Shown: positions 18,851-27,097, counted from the stretch's first letter. The stretch is 41,357 nucleotides of DNA from Bradyrhizobium iriomotense (GCF_030160715.1 NZ_BSOW01000056.1:1-41357); one strand, 5' to 3'. The notes: generated by a model not told the origin, from the sequence alone. Program-made: numbers and translations.

Positions 18851-19020
18851 CGTCAACGCCCGCCATCCTCTGCCGTTTTGTCCGCAAATTGCTGATTGCG
18901 ACCAACGCAGCGCCTTTGCCGCCAGGATCATCCCCTCGTCATAATCGGTAGGGCTTGCGGGCCGGAGGTCCAAGAAATAAAAACTGGCCCAGTGACCCTG
19001 TTTTCATTTGGCGGTCGTTT
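18851..19020. promoter_or_regulatory. Divergent promoter region for LysR gene and catabolic operon
   Basis: The 170 bases between the aminotransferase ATG and the LysR ATG must hold the start of the large minus-strand operon and the regulator promoter. LysR proteins usually bind such intervals and repress themselves while activating the divergent operon. I could not define a single convincing T-N11-A palindrome, so only the interval is given. Confidence 0.5.
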
Positions 19021-19917
19021 ATGAGAAATTTGCCTCCCCTGAGCGGGCTTGAGGCGTTTGAGGCGGCAGCGCGGCATCTGAGCTTCACAGAAGCTGCTAA
19101 GGAGTTGAATTGCACGCAGGCCGCGATCAGTCAGCGTGTACGCGCCTTGGAGTCGTACCTTTCGCGGCAGCTTTTCGTACGCCGGCGAAACGGACTACAA
19201 TTGTCCGAAGTGGGCGAGGCCTACCTTCCCGGTGTAGCAGAAGCCCTCAATCTCGCGGCCGCGGCAACCGAGGGCCTGCGCGGCAAGAATGTGCCTCGCA
19301 CCGTGACCGTCTCGGCCCCGGTGTCATTCCTGAATTTGTGGTTGGCCGCCCGGCTTAGCGGCTTCCTCAGCGGCAATCCGAATGTCCCGATCCGCCTGAA
19401 CAGTGCGATCTGGACAGATCCCAACGCCGAATTGGCCGACATTGTCGTGGAGGTTCACGACATCTCGGAGTTGGACTCCCACACGCCTCATTTGCCGACC
19501 GAAAGCCTCGAGCTGGTCTGCGCGCCCGCATTCATCGAACAGCTTTCCACCACAACGCTACAGAATGTCCTGAACGCATCGAGGAAAATACTCATCCAGG
19601 GGCGACACAGTGTTTGGGAGCGTTGGGCGGCAGAGCTCGGCATCAATCTGGACAGCAACGTCCCCGCAATGAAGGTGGACAACTCCGCGACCGCCCTTGA
19701 GGCGGCTGCTCAGAACCTGGGCTTCGTTGTCGCCTACTCGTCCTATTGCCAGCCATATCTCAAATCTGGCCGCCTCGTCTCCTGGAGCAAGGCTACGGTG
19801 AAGACCACGCTGTGCCTCGCGTTAACGGGCTCTCCCGACAAGCCACTGTGGCATCCCGCGCACAAGGTCTTTGATTGGCTCAAGCACGAATTTCAAAAGG
19901 AAGCCTCCGCAACGTAG
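19021..19917 (+). CDS. LysR-family transcriptional regulator (GcvA-like)
   Basis: A 298-aa LysR regulator. The N-terminal winged HTH is clear: PLSGLEAFEAAARHLSFTEA, then AKELNCTQAAISQRVRALE. An effector-binding domain follows, with SAPVSFLNLWLAARLSGFL. The N-terminal pattern resembles the GcvA subgroup. The frame opens 22 codons earlier, but the ATG at 19021 gives the standard N-terminus. It is the only plus-strand gene in the block, divergent from the aminotransferase operon and convergent with soxG. It is the probable activator of the whole cluster; the effector is unknown. Confidence 0.92.
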   Translation: MRNLPPLSGLEAFEAAARHLSFTEAAKELNCTQAAISQRVRALESYLSRQLFVRRRNGLQLSEVGEAYLPGVAEALNLAAAATEGLRGKNVPRTVTVSAPVSFLNLWLAARLSGFLSGNPNVPIRLNSAIWTDPNAELADIVVEVHDISELDSHTPHLPTESLELVCAPAFIEQLSTTTLQNVLNASRKILIQGRHSVWERWAAELGINLDSNVPAMKVDNSATALEAAAQNLGFVVAYSSYCQPYLKSGRLVSWSKATVKTTLCLALTGSPDKPLWHPAHKVFDWLKHEFQKEASAT

Positions 19918-19962
19918 GCAATGCCGCGACAATTGATCGCACGGTTTCGTTGCAGGCCCGAA

Positions 19963-20610
19963 CTATCCAATCCCGAGCTCTCGCAGGCTCCGCATCATGA
20001 AACTTGCCGAGGCGACATCAAAGAACAGGTCGAAGCCGTGGCTGCCAGCCCGGTCCGTGCGAACCAGGATGCAGTCCATCTGCGCCACTCTGCTCTGCAC
20101 GACGCTCCGAACCGGCAAGCGATCGGCATTGAGATCGACCGGACAGGTCTTGGCGAGAAGCTCGGCCACGTCAGTCCCGCCAATGTGAAACCAGGCCCAA
20201 ACCTCTTCCCGCCAGGCATTGAAGCCCTTGCGCGGGAGGCGGTCAGCTTCCCATTCCGCTCGCAGGGCACTCAGGGACGATGTCTGCTCCAGGGATTGGG
20301 GCAGGAACAAATAGTCCTCGGCGCCGAGGCGAACGATGTCCAGGCCCCGTGATGCGATTGGGGCAAGGGTGTTGATCCGCTCAGGTAACGCGATCCCTCT
20401 GGATCGCAGCCAATCGCTGGCGCATCTGCCCTTGATGCCGAAACGACCATACCGGGTCAGATCCCGAAGCTCGATTGGCCGGCCACCTTTCCTCTCGAAC
20501 AAGACCGTTGTCTGGTGGGAGGCCGCATCGATGGAGCGCGCTTCGCCTTCCGAGAATTCAGCATACACGTCGCCGAACGGCGTGCGCCGAGCTGCCGCGA
20601 GAAGAGCCAT
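19963..20610 (-). CDS. soxG: Sarcosine oxidase-type gamma subunit
   Basis: A 215-aa gamma subunit of heterotetrameric sarcosine-oxidase-type enzymes. Visible family features are the ELRDLTRYGRFGIKG segment, LGAEDYLFL and a C-terminal DLNADRLPV / GFDLFFDVAS region. The start at 20610 (MALLAAARRT) follows the soxA stop by one base, so translation is coupled. Upstream extension to 20661 would lie inside soxA. In the enzyme the gamma chain packs against the THF-binding C-terminal half of alpha. It is the last gene of the sox operon and convergent with the LysR gene. Confidence 0.85.
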   Translation of the reverse strand: MALLAAARRTPFGDVYAEFSEGEARSIDAASHQTTVLFERKGGRPIELRDLTRYGRFGIKGRCASDWLRSRGIALPERINTLAPIASRGLDIVRLGAEDYLFLPQSLEQTSSLSALRAEWEADRLPRKGFNAWREEVWAWFHIGGTDVAELLAKTCPVDLNADRLPVRSVVQSRVAQMDCILVRTDRAGSHGFDLFFDVASASFMMRSLRELGIG

Positions 20611-20611
20611 A

Positions 20612-23506
20612 TCAGATGTCCTGACGCTTGTTTTCGGGGTCGAAGAAGTGCGGAGACACAATTCGAGCCTGTAACTGCGTTCCTCGTCGGGTCCTGATCA
20701 CCGCGGTCTTGCCGGGCTCGGCCTGATCAGCCGGCGCGAAGGCCAACCCGATCCACTTTCCCAGAGTCGGTGAGAGGCACGTCGACGTGACATGGCCGAC
20801 GGCCTCGTCGCCTCGCAAGATCAGGCAGGCCTCGTCCGGCTTGTCTTGCACCGACGCCGGAAGCTCGAAGCCGACCAGGCGGCGCTTGGCGGGAAGACGG
20901 CGAAGCAGTTCGATCGATCTCTTGCCGATGAAGAAGGGCTTCTTCATCGCCAGCGCCCATTCCATTCCCAGCTCGTCCGCCGTGCTAACGGCATCGGTGT
21001 CCTGACCGATGATGATGTGCCCCTTTTCCAGCCGCAGAATACGCGATGCTTCCAGGCCATACGGCCGAAGCCCGAATGGCCTGCCCGCATCCATGAGCGC
21101 GTCCCACAAGGCCTCGCCATAGGATTGCGGCGTATGCAGCTCGAAGCTGAGCTCGCCGGAATAGCCGATGCGCATGATACGGACCGGGCAATTCGCGAAC
21201 CGACCAACACGCCCGCCCAGGAAGGGGAGCGCTTCGGAGGAGGCGTCCATGCCTCCCACCGTCTCCAAAACCTGCCGCGCGAGCGGCCCGGTCAGGTTAA
21301 AGGCCGCAAAGCCGGCGGTGACGTTGTGGATGTCGACATCAAGTCCCCACTGAACGTTCTGCCAGCACATGTCGGCATAGAAGCGATCCACCCCGCCCGT
21401 GGTCGCCGTGACGTAATAATGATCCTCCGCGATTCTGAACGCCACGCCGTCGTCGATGACCGAGCCCATCTCGTTCAACGTCAAACAATATCGAACCCGG
21501 CCGACCGGCTGCTTGGCGTAGTTCATCGTACAGAAGCGATCGAGGAGCACGCCTGCGTCCGGTCCGCGCAGCTCGATCTTCCCGAGCGTGGAGACGTCAA
21601 GCATGCCGACGCGCTGCCTGACGAGGTTCACCTCGTCGACAATCAGCTCATCGCGAGTTCTCTCGTCGCCGTAATACAGCGGACGCCACCATGCTCCCAC
21701 CGGCGTCATCTTCGCGCCGGCCTCGATGTGGCGATGATGGACCGATGTGTGACGATAGCGGCTTTGCTGAAGTCCGGCGAGGAGGCCGAGTTTTTCGGGT
21801 CCGAAAGGTGGGCGCGACGTGGTGACGCCGATATCGGCAACCTTGCGTTCGGTGGCATGCGCGACGATGCGGGCGGTCGCCAAGGCCGAATGACGGCCTT
21901 GCGACGGCCCCATGCCGACGGTCGAGAAACGCTTGACCAACTCGAGCTCGCTGTAGCCGGTCCGGACGGCGTCCACGATGTCCTTGATCTGCAAATCCTC
22001 ATCGAAATCGACGAAATCGCGCCCCTTCGGATGCCCGACAAGGGGGAGCTCGAAGCTGCTGACACCTCGCTCGTCGTCCTTGGGCACGTCGATGTCACGC
22101 CCAGGGAGACCTAGCGTTTTCGCCGCAACGGCTCCTGCCTTGCGCCCCGCGGCGAGAACCGAAGGAAGGGAAAAATTGCCAGCGACGGATCCGGCCAGCG
22201 TCAGATGCGCTGGGACATTGGAGAGGGCGAACTGTGCTGCCCCATCGTCATAGCTCAGCTTCGCCCCGGCCTGCAGCGCGAGCTGATAGGTTGGCGTATA
22301 TGCGCAGGAAACCGACAGAAGATCGCAATCGATCCACTCTGATGTTCCACTGCCCGCACTCGCAATCTTCGCAGCCTTCAGATGTTTGTTGCCCGCCGTG
22401 GCGGCAGCTTCCGCAACCGTCGCGTTCATAATAATCCGCACGCCCTTCGCCGCGAGGTCTTCGGCAAGTGAGGCGTGCTGCTGCGCACTTCGGGGATCGA
22501 CGACCGCCGCGACCTCGACGCCGGCCGCGATGAGATCGAGCGCGACCCGATAACCGTCCCGGTTGCCAGCGAGAACGACCGCGCGCCGGCCCGGCTTGAC
22601 GGCATAGTGCCGCATCAGTCGCTGCGCGGCCGACCCCAAGACAATTCCGGGAAGGTCATTATTGCGGAACGGAACCGGCTGGTCGAGCGATCCGGTGCAG
22701 AGGATCACCTCTTTCGCACGAACCTTGAGCAGCCGATTCCCGCTGATGATCGGGACCCAATTGTCCGCATACCAGCCGTTCGCAACGGCGTTCGTCAGAA
22801 TATCAATGCCGGAATGCGCTTCGACCTGCCGCTTCAAATCGCGAAGCAGCAGCGCCGTGGCCTCCGGCTTGTCATCGAAACGCGCATAGGTCAGGGAGCC
22901 GCCAAGCTCAGGATTCTCGTCGACCAGCAGGACGCGCGCTCCCGCAGCGGCGGCTTGGATCGCCGCCGACATACCGGCGGGCCCGCCGCCAACGACCAGG
23001 ACGTCGTAGAATCGATTCTGCTTCTCGTAACGGGCGCGAGGCGCGGCAACGTCGACCTTGCCAAGGCCGGCCTTTTTTCTGATGAGCGGCTCCCAGAGCC
23101 GAAGCCAGCTGTTCTTGCCCGGACCAAAGAACGTTCGGTAGTAGAAGCCGACCGGCATGAAACGCCCGAGCCGGTCGAGCAGCGCGTCGCGGTCATTGTC
23201 GAGCGAGCCGTTCACATTCTGAGCGGTCGCCTCGAGGCCTTCGCGGAGCGGATAGACATCGGCCAGGACGTTTGGCTCCTCAGCCACCTGGACAAGCGTA
23301 TTCGCATCCTGTCCAGCCATGGTCAGGACGCTCCTCGGCCTGTGATATTTGAACGACCGCGAGATCAGCCACTGGCCGGACGCGACGAGCGCGCTTGCTA
23401 TGCTGTCGCCGGCTAGCCCGCGAAATGCCTTGCCTTCGAACGTGAAGGTCAGAGTCTCGCTTCGATCGATGCGGGTCCCGTATGGCGCGGGTAGACGCGG
23501 AATCAT
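20612..23506 (-). CDS. soxA: Sarcosine oxidase-type alpha subunit
   Basis: A 964-aa alpha chain of normal length. An N-terminal ferredoxin-like part has FTFEGKAFRGLAGDSIASAL. The nucleotide-binding motif DVLVVGGGPAGMSAAIQAA comes at about 170, with the second motif around RRAVVLAGNRDGY. From about residue 590 a GcvT-like THF-binding domain reads VGMLDVSTLGKIELRGPDAG and later HNVTAGFAAFNLTGP. The enzyme oxidises a secondary amine such as sarcosine and transfers the methyl carbon to THF as methylene-THF. It overlaps soxD by 4 bases. Related complexes use N-methylglutamate or dimethylglycine, so the substrate is not proven. Confidence 0.92.
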   Translation of the reverse strand: MIPRLPAPYGTRIDRSETLTFTFEGKAFRGLAGDSIASALVASGQWLISRSFKYHRPRSVLTMAGQDANTLVQVAEEPNVLADVYPLREGLEATAQNVNGSLDNDRDALLDRLGRFMPVGFYYRTFFGPGKNSWLRLWEPLIRKKAGLGKVDVAAPRARYEKQNRFYDVLVVGGGPAGMSAAIQAAAAGARVLLVDENPELGGSLTYARFDDKPEATALLLRDLKRQVEAHSGIDILTNAVANGWYADNWVPIISGNRLLKVRAKEVILCTGSLDQPVPFRNNDLPGIVLGSAAQRLMRHYAVKPGRRAVVLAGNRDGYRVALDLIAAGVEVAAVVDPRSAQQHASLAEDLAAKGVRIIMNATVAEAAATAGNKHLKAAKIASAGSGTSEWIDCDLLSVSCAYTPTYQLALQAGAKLSYDDGAAQFALSNVPAHLTLAGSVAGNFSLPSVLAAGRKAGAVAAKTLGLPGRDIDVPKDDERGVSSFELPLVGHPKGRDFVDFDEDLQIKDIVDAVRTGYSELELVKRFSTVGMGPSQGRHSALATARIVAHATERKVADIGVTTSRPPFGPEKLGLLAGLQQSRYRHTSVHHRHIEAGAKMTPVGAWWRPLYYGDERTRDELIVDEVNLVRQRVGMLDVSTLGKIELRGPDAGVLLDRFCTMNYAKQPVGRVRYCLTLNEMGSVIDDGVAFRIAEDHYYVTATTGGVDRFYADMCWQNVQWGLDVDIHNVTAGFAAFNLTGPLARQVLETVGGMDASSEALPFLGGRVGRFANCPVRIMRIGYSGELSFELHTPQSYGEALWDALMDAGRPFGLRPYGLEASRILRLEKGHIIIGQDTDAVSTADELGMEWALAMKKPFFIGKRSIELLRRLPAKRRLVGFELPASVQDKPDEACLILRGDEAVGHVTSTCLSPTLGKWIGLAFAPADQAEPGKTAVIRTRRGTQLQARIVSPHFFDPENKRQDI

Positions 23507-23778
23507 GACTTGCTTTCAGTGCGCGGGAGTTCGCTCGGGCTGTAGGTCGCAACGATTTCGTCGGTAACGGTGTGCCGTTCGGCGATGAAGAAGTAATTGG
23601 ACGGCGTATGCCGCCACCACTCACGAATGATTCCGGCCTTGTTCTCGTGATAGAACAGATAGTGAGACCAGCCGGAATCGCTGATGGATTGCGTGTCGAG
23701 CGCGTCGTGAACCGGCCCGAAGCAAGTGAATTCGCTGATGTTTCGCGGCCCGTTCAAAGGGCAATTCATGATTTTCAT
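23503..23778 (-). CDS. soxD: Sarcosine oxidase-type delta subunit
   Basis: A 91-aa delta subunit, recognised from MNCPLNGPRNISEF, the WWRHTPSNYFFIAERHT motif, and its position between soxB and soxA. In characterised delta subunits a zinc ion is held by three Cys and one His (CPxCG and HxxxC). Here the second Cys of the first motif is Asn and the Cys of the second motif is Asn, so the classical zinc site is incomplete. I believe an NGPRNISEF version occurs in a subset of the family, so this may mark a different substrate class. It lies 9 bases after soxB and overlaps soxA by 4. Confidence 0.85.
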   Translation of the reverse strand: MKIMNCPLNGPRNISEFTCFGPVHDALDTQSISDSGWSHYLFYHENKAGIIREWWRHTPSNYFFIAERHTVTDEIVATYSPSELPRTESKS

Positions 23779-23787
23779 CGGGGAATC

Positions 23788-25029
23788 CTAGTGGCTTGCC
23801 GCCGTGGCACCCATTTCATTGATGAGAGCCAGCTTCTCGAAACGATCCAGACTGAAGGGAAGCAGGATGTCGGCGGCCCGCTCGTTCGCGACAGTCTCGG
23901 CCATGTATTTCCCCGCGACGGGCGTCGCTTTGAAGCCCCACGTCCCCCAGCCGCAATCGAGCCAATAATTCTTGAGCGGACTGGCACCCATGATCGGCGT
24001 GTAGTCCGGCGTCATGTCGGTGATCCCTGCCCACTGCCGCAGCAGCTTCACGTTATGCAGGAACGGGAATAGCTGAAGCGCGCCGTGGGCCAGCTGTTCC
24101 TTGAGGACCAGCGTCGAGCGCGTCGAGATCAATTGATAGGGATCCGAGCCGCCGCCGATGACAATCTCGCCGCGCGAGGATTGCACGAGATAAGTGTGAA
24201 GATTGGCCGAGGAGACCAGCGTATCGAGAAACGGCTTTAGCGGCTGCGTCACCATCGCCTGCAACGGAAAGCATCGAATAGGCATATCGATGCCGGCCAT
24301 TTTCGCCACGTGCTCATTGGCGCCGCCGGCCGCCTGGATCACGTGTCCGACGCTCACCGTTCCACGGCTCGTCCGGATTGACGATATCCTGTCGCCGACC
24401 TTGTCGAAGCCGAGCACCTCGGTCCGCTGATGGATTTCCACGCCTCGCTTGGCGGCCTGCGCTGCATAACCCCAGGCGACCGCGTCGTGTCGTGCCGTAC
24501 CGCCGTCCTCGTGCCAGAGCCCTCCGACGATTTCGTGTTGACCGCGCTCATCCATGTTGAGATGCGGACAGATTTCCTTCACCTGACGCGGATCCACGAC
24601 CGAAATCCGCGTGCCATGATGCTTACCCATCTCGGCGCGCAGATGGAAGGATCGAAGGGTCGCCTCGGAATGCGCCAGCGTCAGCTGGCCGCGTTGCGAG
24701 AACATGACGTTGAAATTCAACTCATGCGACATGTTCTCGTACAACGACACGGCTTCCTTGTAGAAGCGTATCGATTGATTTGTGATGTAATTTGAACGGA
24801 TTGTAGTCGTGTTGCGCGCCGTGTTGCCGCCGGCAAGATAGCCCTTCTCCAGAACGGCAAGCTTTGTGATGCCGTGATATTTGGAGAGGTAGTGCGCGGC
24901 TGCGAGTCCGTGCCCGCCGCCGCCGACGATGACGACATCATAGTGCCGCTTGAGGTCCGGCGTCGGAGGGATCTCGCGATGTGGAACGTGGTCGCGCTTC
25001 AGCCCATATTTGAGCAGCGTGAGAGGCAT
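23788..25029 (-). CDS. soxB: Sarcosine oxidase-type beta subunit
   Basis: A 413-aa FAD-dependent amine oxidase/DAO-fold subunit, the catalytic chain. The dinucleotide motif is VVIVGGGGHGLAAAHYL near residue 33, followed by LAGGNTARNTTTIRSNYI around the flavin. Late motifs are DMTPDYTPIMG and WLDCGWGTWGFKATPVAGK, as in beta subunits. It is the first gene of the soxBDAG operon. FMN lies between alpha and beta in this family. The ATG at 25029 gives the normal N-terminus, although no strong Shine-Dalgarno is visible. Confidence 0.92.
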   Translation of the reverse strand: MPLTLLKYGLKRDHVPHREIPPTPDLKRHYDVVIVGGGGHGLAAAHYLSKYHGITKLAVLEKGYLAGGNTARNTTTIRSNYITNQSIRFYKEAVSLYENMSHELNFNVMFSQRGQLTLAHSEATLRSFHLRAEMGKHHGTRISVVDPRQVKEICPHLNMDERGQHEIVGGLWHEDGGTARHDAVAWGYAAQAAKRGVEIHQRTEVLGFDKVGDRISSIRTSRGTVSVGHVIQAAGGANEHVAKMAGIDMPIRCFPLQAMVTQPLKPFLDTLVSSANLHTYLVQSSRGEIVIGGGSDPYQLISTRSTLVLKEQLAHGALQLFPFLHNVKLLRQWAGITDMTPDYTPIMGASPLKNYWLDCGWGTWGFKATPVAGKYMAETVANERAADILLPFSLDRFEKLALINEMGATAASH

Positions 25030-25051
25030 GTCGCTGGGCTGCCTTCGTTGA

Positions 25052-25070
25052 AATCATGACTTGTTTTCAG
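25052..25070. repeat. 19-bp copy of the soxD/soxA junction upstream of soxB
   Basis: AATCATGACTTGTTTTCAG here differs by one base from AATCATGACTTGCTTTCAG at 23501-23519, which spans the soxD stop and soxA start. It lies 23 bases upstream of the soxB start. It may be a duplication scar or the relic of a lost upstream gene end. Confidence 0.7.
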
Positions 25071-25189
25071 CCCATGCTCTCCTCCTTCGCCCGGCCCAGC
25101 AAGCAACGTTATCTGGATCAATGACCTCGAAATTTTTTTGCAGACCTCGGTAGATGGAGGCGCCCGGAATCTGCTATCCATTCTCACCA

Positions 25190-25327
25190 ATGGACGAGAT
25201 CCTCGAGGCGACGAGAGCGGCTCTTTCGCGATGCGCGGCCAAGTGCATGAGGGATGCGTGGTGGTCTTCCCGCGACCATTTTAAGGTGACGCCCGAAACC
25301 ATGTTCGAAATGGTCCGGCTGGACTGA
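25190..25327 (+). CDS. Small open frame, 45 aa, uncertain
   Basis: An ATG at 25190 opens 45 codons (MDEILEATRAALSRCAAKCM, ending EMVRLD). It is not a family I recognise and has no clear Shine-Dalgarno. It lies between the soxB promoter region and the IS481-type remnant. It could be a fragment or chance frame. The following stretch to 25488 shows nothing recognisable. Confidence 0.25.
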   Translation: MDEILEATRAALSRCAAKCMRDAWWSSRDHFKVTPETMFEMVRLD

Positions 25328-25488
25328 TTGCCCAGTTATGATCTGGGCCTCATCCTCCGGCAGCGCTCGGCCTCCTCAGATGGTGAAGAGGCGAGGCGCG
25401 TATGCGTAGTCTTGAGCCATGAGACCCGCTGCCGAGGTCACGATGCGACCAGATGTCGTTTGAGGCAAACCATCTGACGTTACGCACC

Positions 25489-25901
25489 CTACCTACACCA
25501 CCGGAGAACCGAACGCACAGCGCGGAAACGCGTTAAGCACCAACATCGAGCGTACGTAATCGCGGAAAATCGTAGTTTGGCGTGCAAAATCGCAGACTTG
25601 GTAGCCACACGGATCCTGCGCGCGCCCCAATGTGGCTTCTCGGCCTTGAGGCCGACGATCAGGCTCTCGAGCTGTTGCGGCAGCTGGTTGGCGTAGCGCA
25701 CTGGCCGGCGGGAGCGGTCACTGAGCGCCGCCAGTCCGCACTCTTTGTAGCGGTCGAAGATCTTGTAGCCGGTCTTACGGGAGAGATGCCGAACTCACGG
25801 CACACATCCGTCATGGCTTTCCCATCCAGAAGCCGGGCGACAAAGCGAAGGCGCTTTTCCATCACCGAACTCGCTTTCCACGGCATCCACACCTCCCGCA
25901 A
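25489..25901 (-). pseudogene. IS481-type transposase remnant, frameshifted
   Basis: The N-terminus of an IS481-family transposase reads MPWKASSVMEKRLRFVARLL and then DVCREFGIS. The frame then shifts: the expected RKTGYK...DRYKECGL sequence continues in another frame, followed by RYANQLPQQLESL and EKPHWGARRIR. After that the homology ends. The HTH region is present but the DDE catalytic domain is absent, so it is non-functional. The shift falls near 25775. It lies head-on behind the sox operon promoter region. Confidence 0.8.
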
Positions 25902-25962
25902 AACAAAAGTGGAAAGTGTAACCCTGTGTCCGGTACGTTTGTCACCTATGTCTCGGGCCGCT
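25902..25962. mobile_element. Probable terminal end of the IS481-type element
   Basis: Just upstream of the transposase start, the sequence around 25916-25955 (TGTAACCCTGTGTCCGGTAC and following) resembles the terminal repeats I remember for IS481-type elements. The partner end was not located, consistent with a truncated element. The rest of the gap to 26224 holds only a short tandem repeat. Confidence 0.4.
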
Positions 25963-26062
25963 CACAACGCGATACACATTCTTCGTTCGAAAAATCTGTG
26001 TCTCACGTAGCGGAAAGAAAACCCCTTTAGTTTCAAGCCTTCCCGATTAGTCCCGCTGTGTC

Positions 26063-26084
26063 GATAGTACACAGATAGTACACG
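26063..26084 (+). repeat. Tandem 11-bp repeat GATAGTACAC(A/G)
   Basis: Two adjacent 11-base units, GATAGTACACA and GATAGTACACG, lie about 140 bases upstream of two small genes. The GTAC core is palindromic. A protein-binding site is possible; no regulator is assigned. Confidence 0.6.
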
Positions 26085-26224
26085 GCGTTTCCGCCTTTGT
26101 TCCGGATTCGACACTCGCTCAGATCCGGTTGTGGTTTAGACGAAATCGTTTTGCCGGGTCCACGAAAAGATCCTGAAACAATCCGCCCCTAGCGTCATTC
26201 TCGTCAAGTCGGGGGCGTCATCAC

Positions 26225-26311
26225 ATGTTCAAATATCTCATCAACCTGATCTACCGCCAGTCATGCTTGGCCAGCTTGAACGCAATTGGCAAGCGTCGTT
26301 TGGCTGCCTGA
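26225..26311 (+). CDS. Small 28-aa open frame before a conserved small protein
   Basis: An ATG at 26225 preceded by a G-rich GGGGGCG encodes 28 residues (MFKYLINLIYRQSCLASLNA and eight more). It ends 12 bases before the next small gene, whose SD-like AAGG overlaps this stop, so it may be a short leader or a real small protein. I do not recognise a function. Confidence 0.35.
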   Translation: MFKYLINLIYRQSCLASLNAIGKRRLAA

Positions 26312-26323
26312 AGGCGCTACGTC

Positions 26324-26512
26324 ATGTTCGACGTGAGAATTGCCCAGCGCGGCCGCAAGGGCTGGGAATGGCGCGTGATCCACTCCGACGAAACGTTGCT
26401 CATGAGGGGACGAAATAGAACGCGCCCCGAGGCCCGTTACCAAGCCTATCGGGCACTCTTACTTTTGCTTGCTGCGCAACCCGGCAAAATGAAAACGGTC
26501 CCCCGGAGCTGA
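26324..26512 (+). CDS. Small conserved-looking hypothetical protein, 62 aa
   Basis: A 62-aa basic protein (MFDVRIAQRGRKGWEWRVIH...). I associate this pattern, with WEWRV and MRGR..TRPEARYQAYRAL, with small Bradyrhizobium hypothetical proteins. The start is supported by AAGG 8-9 bases upstream. A 9-bp inverted repeat, AACGGTCCC and GGGACCGTT (26494-26523), straddles the stop codon and may terminate transcription. Function unknown. Confidence 0.55.
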   Translation: MFDVRIAQRGRKGWEWRVIHSDETLLMRGRNRTRPEARYQAYRALLLLLAAQPGKMKTVPRS

Positions 26513-26523
26513 ATGGGACCGTT
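26494..26523 (+). terminator. Inverted repeat spanning the stop of the 62-aa gene
   Basis: AACGGTCCC (26494-26502) pairs perfectly with GGGACCGTT (26515-26523) across a 12-base loop. The run after it is CTGCTT rather than poly-T, so termination is plausible only. Confidence 0.4.
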
Positions 26524-26662
26524 CTGCTTGGCAGGTACGAGCAACCGGATGGCCGGTGCGCGAGCAACACTAGATGACCAGAATCGGCCGGGAGCAACGT
26601 TATGCGGGAATTGCACGAGCAGGAAGCCTAGTTGCAGAGGGCCCCAGAGGGCTTTGGGCGGC

Positions 26663-26905
26663 TTAAAGCCCAGGAGTTTCTTGCGCGTCCAGAAACCTGG
26701 CGTGCAGCGTGATGCTGCACTTGGAGCCGTCCAATAAGACTCTGAGCTGACTTCGCGTCGTCCCACGCCCGAGGACGACACCTCTTTTGCCCGACAGTTT
26801 CGGACCAGCGACATCTAAGACCATGATCCGACATCCTCTTACGAGTTCGGTCTTGACCGGCGACAGGTCTGACAATTTGGTTAAAACACGGTTGTCTCGA
26901 GACAT
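26663..26905 (-). CDS. Small hypothetical protein with KOW/SH3-like pattern
   Basis: An 80-aa minus-strand protein with KRGVVLGRGTTRSQLRVLLD followed by SITLHARFL. This resembles short Bradyrhizobium proteins with a beta-rich, SH3/KOW-like core that I remember as uncharacterised. The start may be the first Met (MSRDNRVLTK) or an internal one at MVLDVAG. It overlaps shadow frames on both strands. Function unknown. Confidence 0.45.
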   Translation of the reverse strand: MSRDNRVLTKLSDLSPVKTELVRGCRIMVLDVAGPKLSGKRGVVLGRGTTRSQLRVLLDGSKCSITLHARFLDAQETPGL

Positions 26906-26977
26906 TATGTGTTATCGCAGGGGCGGTACGGCGGAAATGCCAGCATTTGACGAACTGTCGGAGAAAGGCGTCCGCCT

Positions 26978-27097
26978 CACATTCATCAAAGAAAACCTAC
27001 TGGCCAGGAGTTTGGCGCCGGCATCAAGTATGTCGTCGAGAAAGGCTGGCTGGAGCTGCACAAGTCCGGCACTTATGTGCGGCTCTTGAAGGCCTAG
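26978..27097 (+). pseudogene. C-terminal remnant of a small winged-helix-like protein
   Basis: One frame ending at the TAG at 27095-27097 reads QEFGAGIKYVVEKGWLELHK then SGTYVRLLKA. This resembles the C-terminus of short rhizobial hypothetical proteins ending in GWLELHESGTYV. No start codon or N-terminal part is in frame, so it is probably a truncated copy. Confidence 0.35.

Noticed and set aside
20792..22114. 440-residue plus-strand open frame inside soxA
   Set aside because: It is the antisense of a well-conserved soxA and shows no protein family.
25030..25190. Riboswitch (for example glycine type) upstream of soxB
   Set aside because: No paired aptamer-like stems with the conserved glycine-riboswitch core could be recognised by eye.
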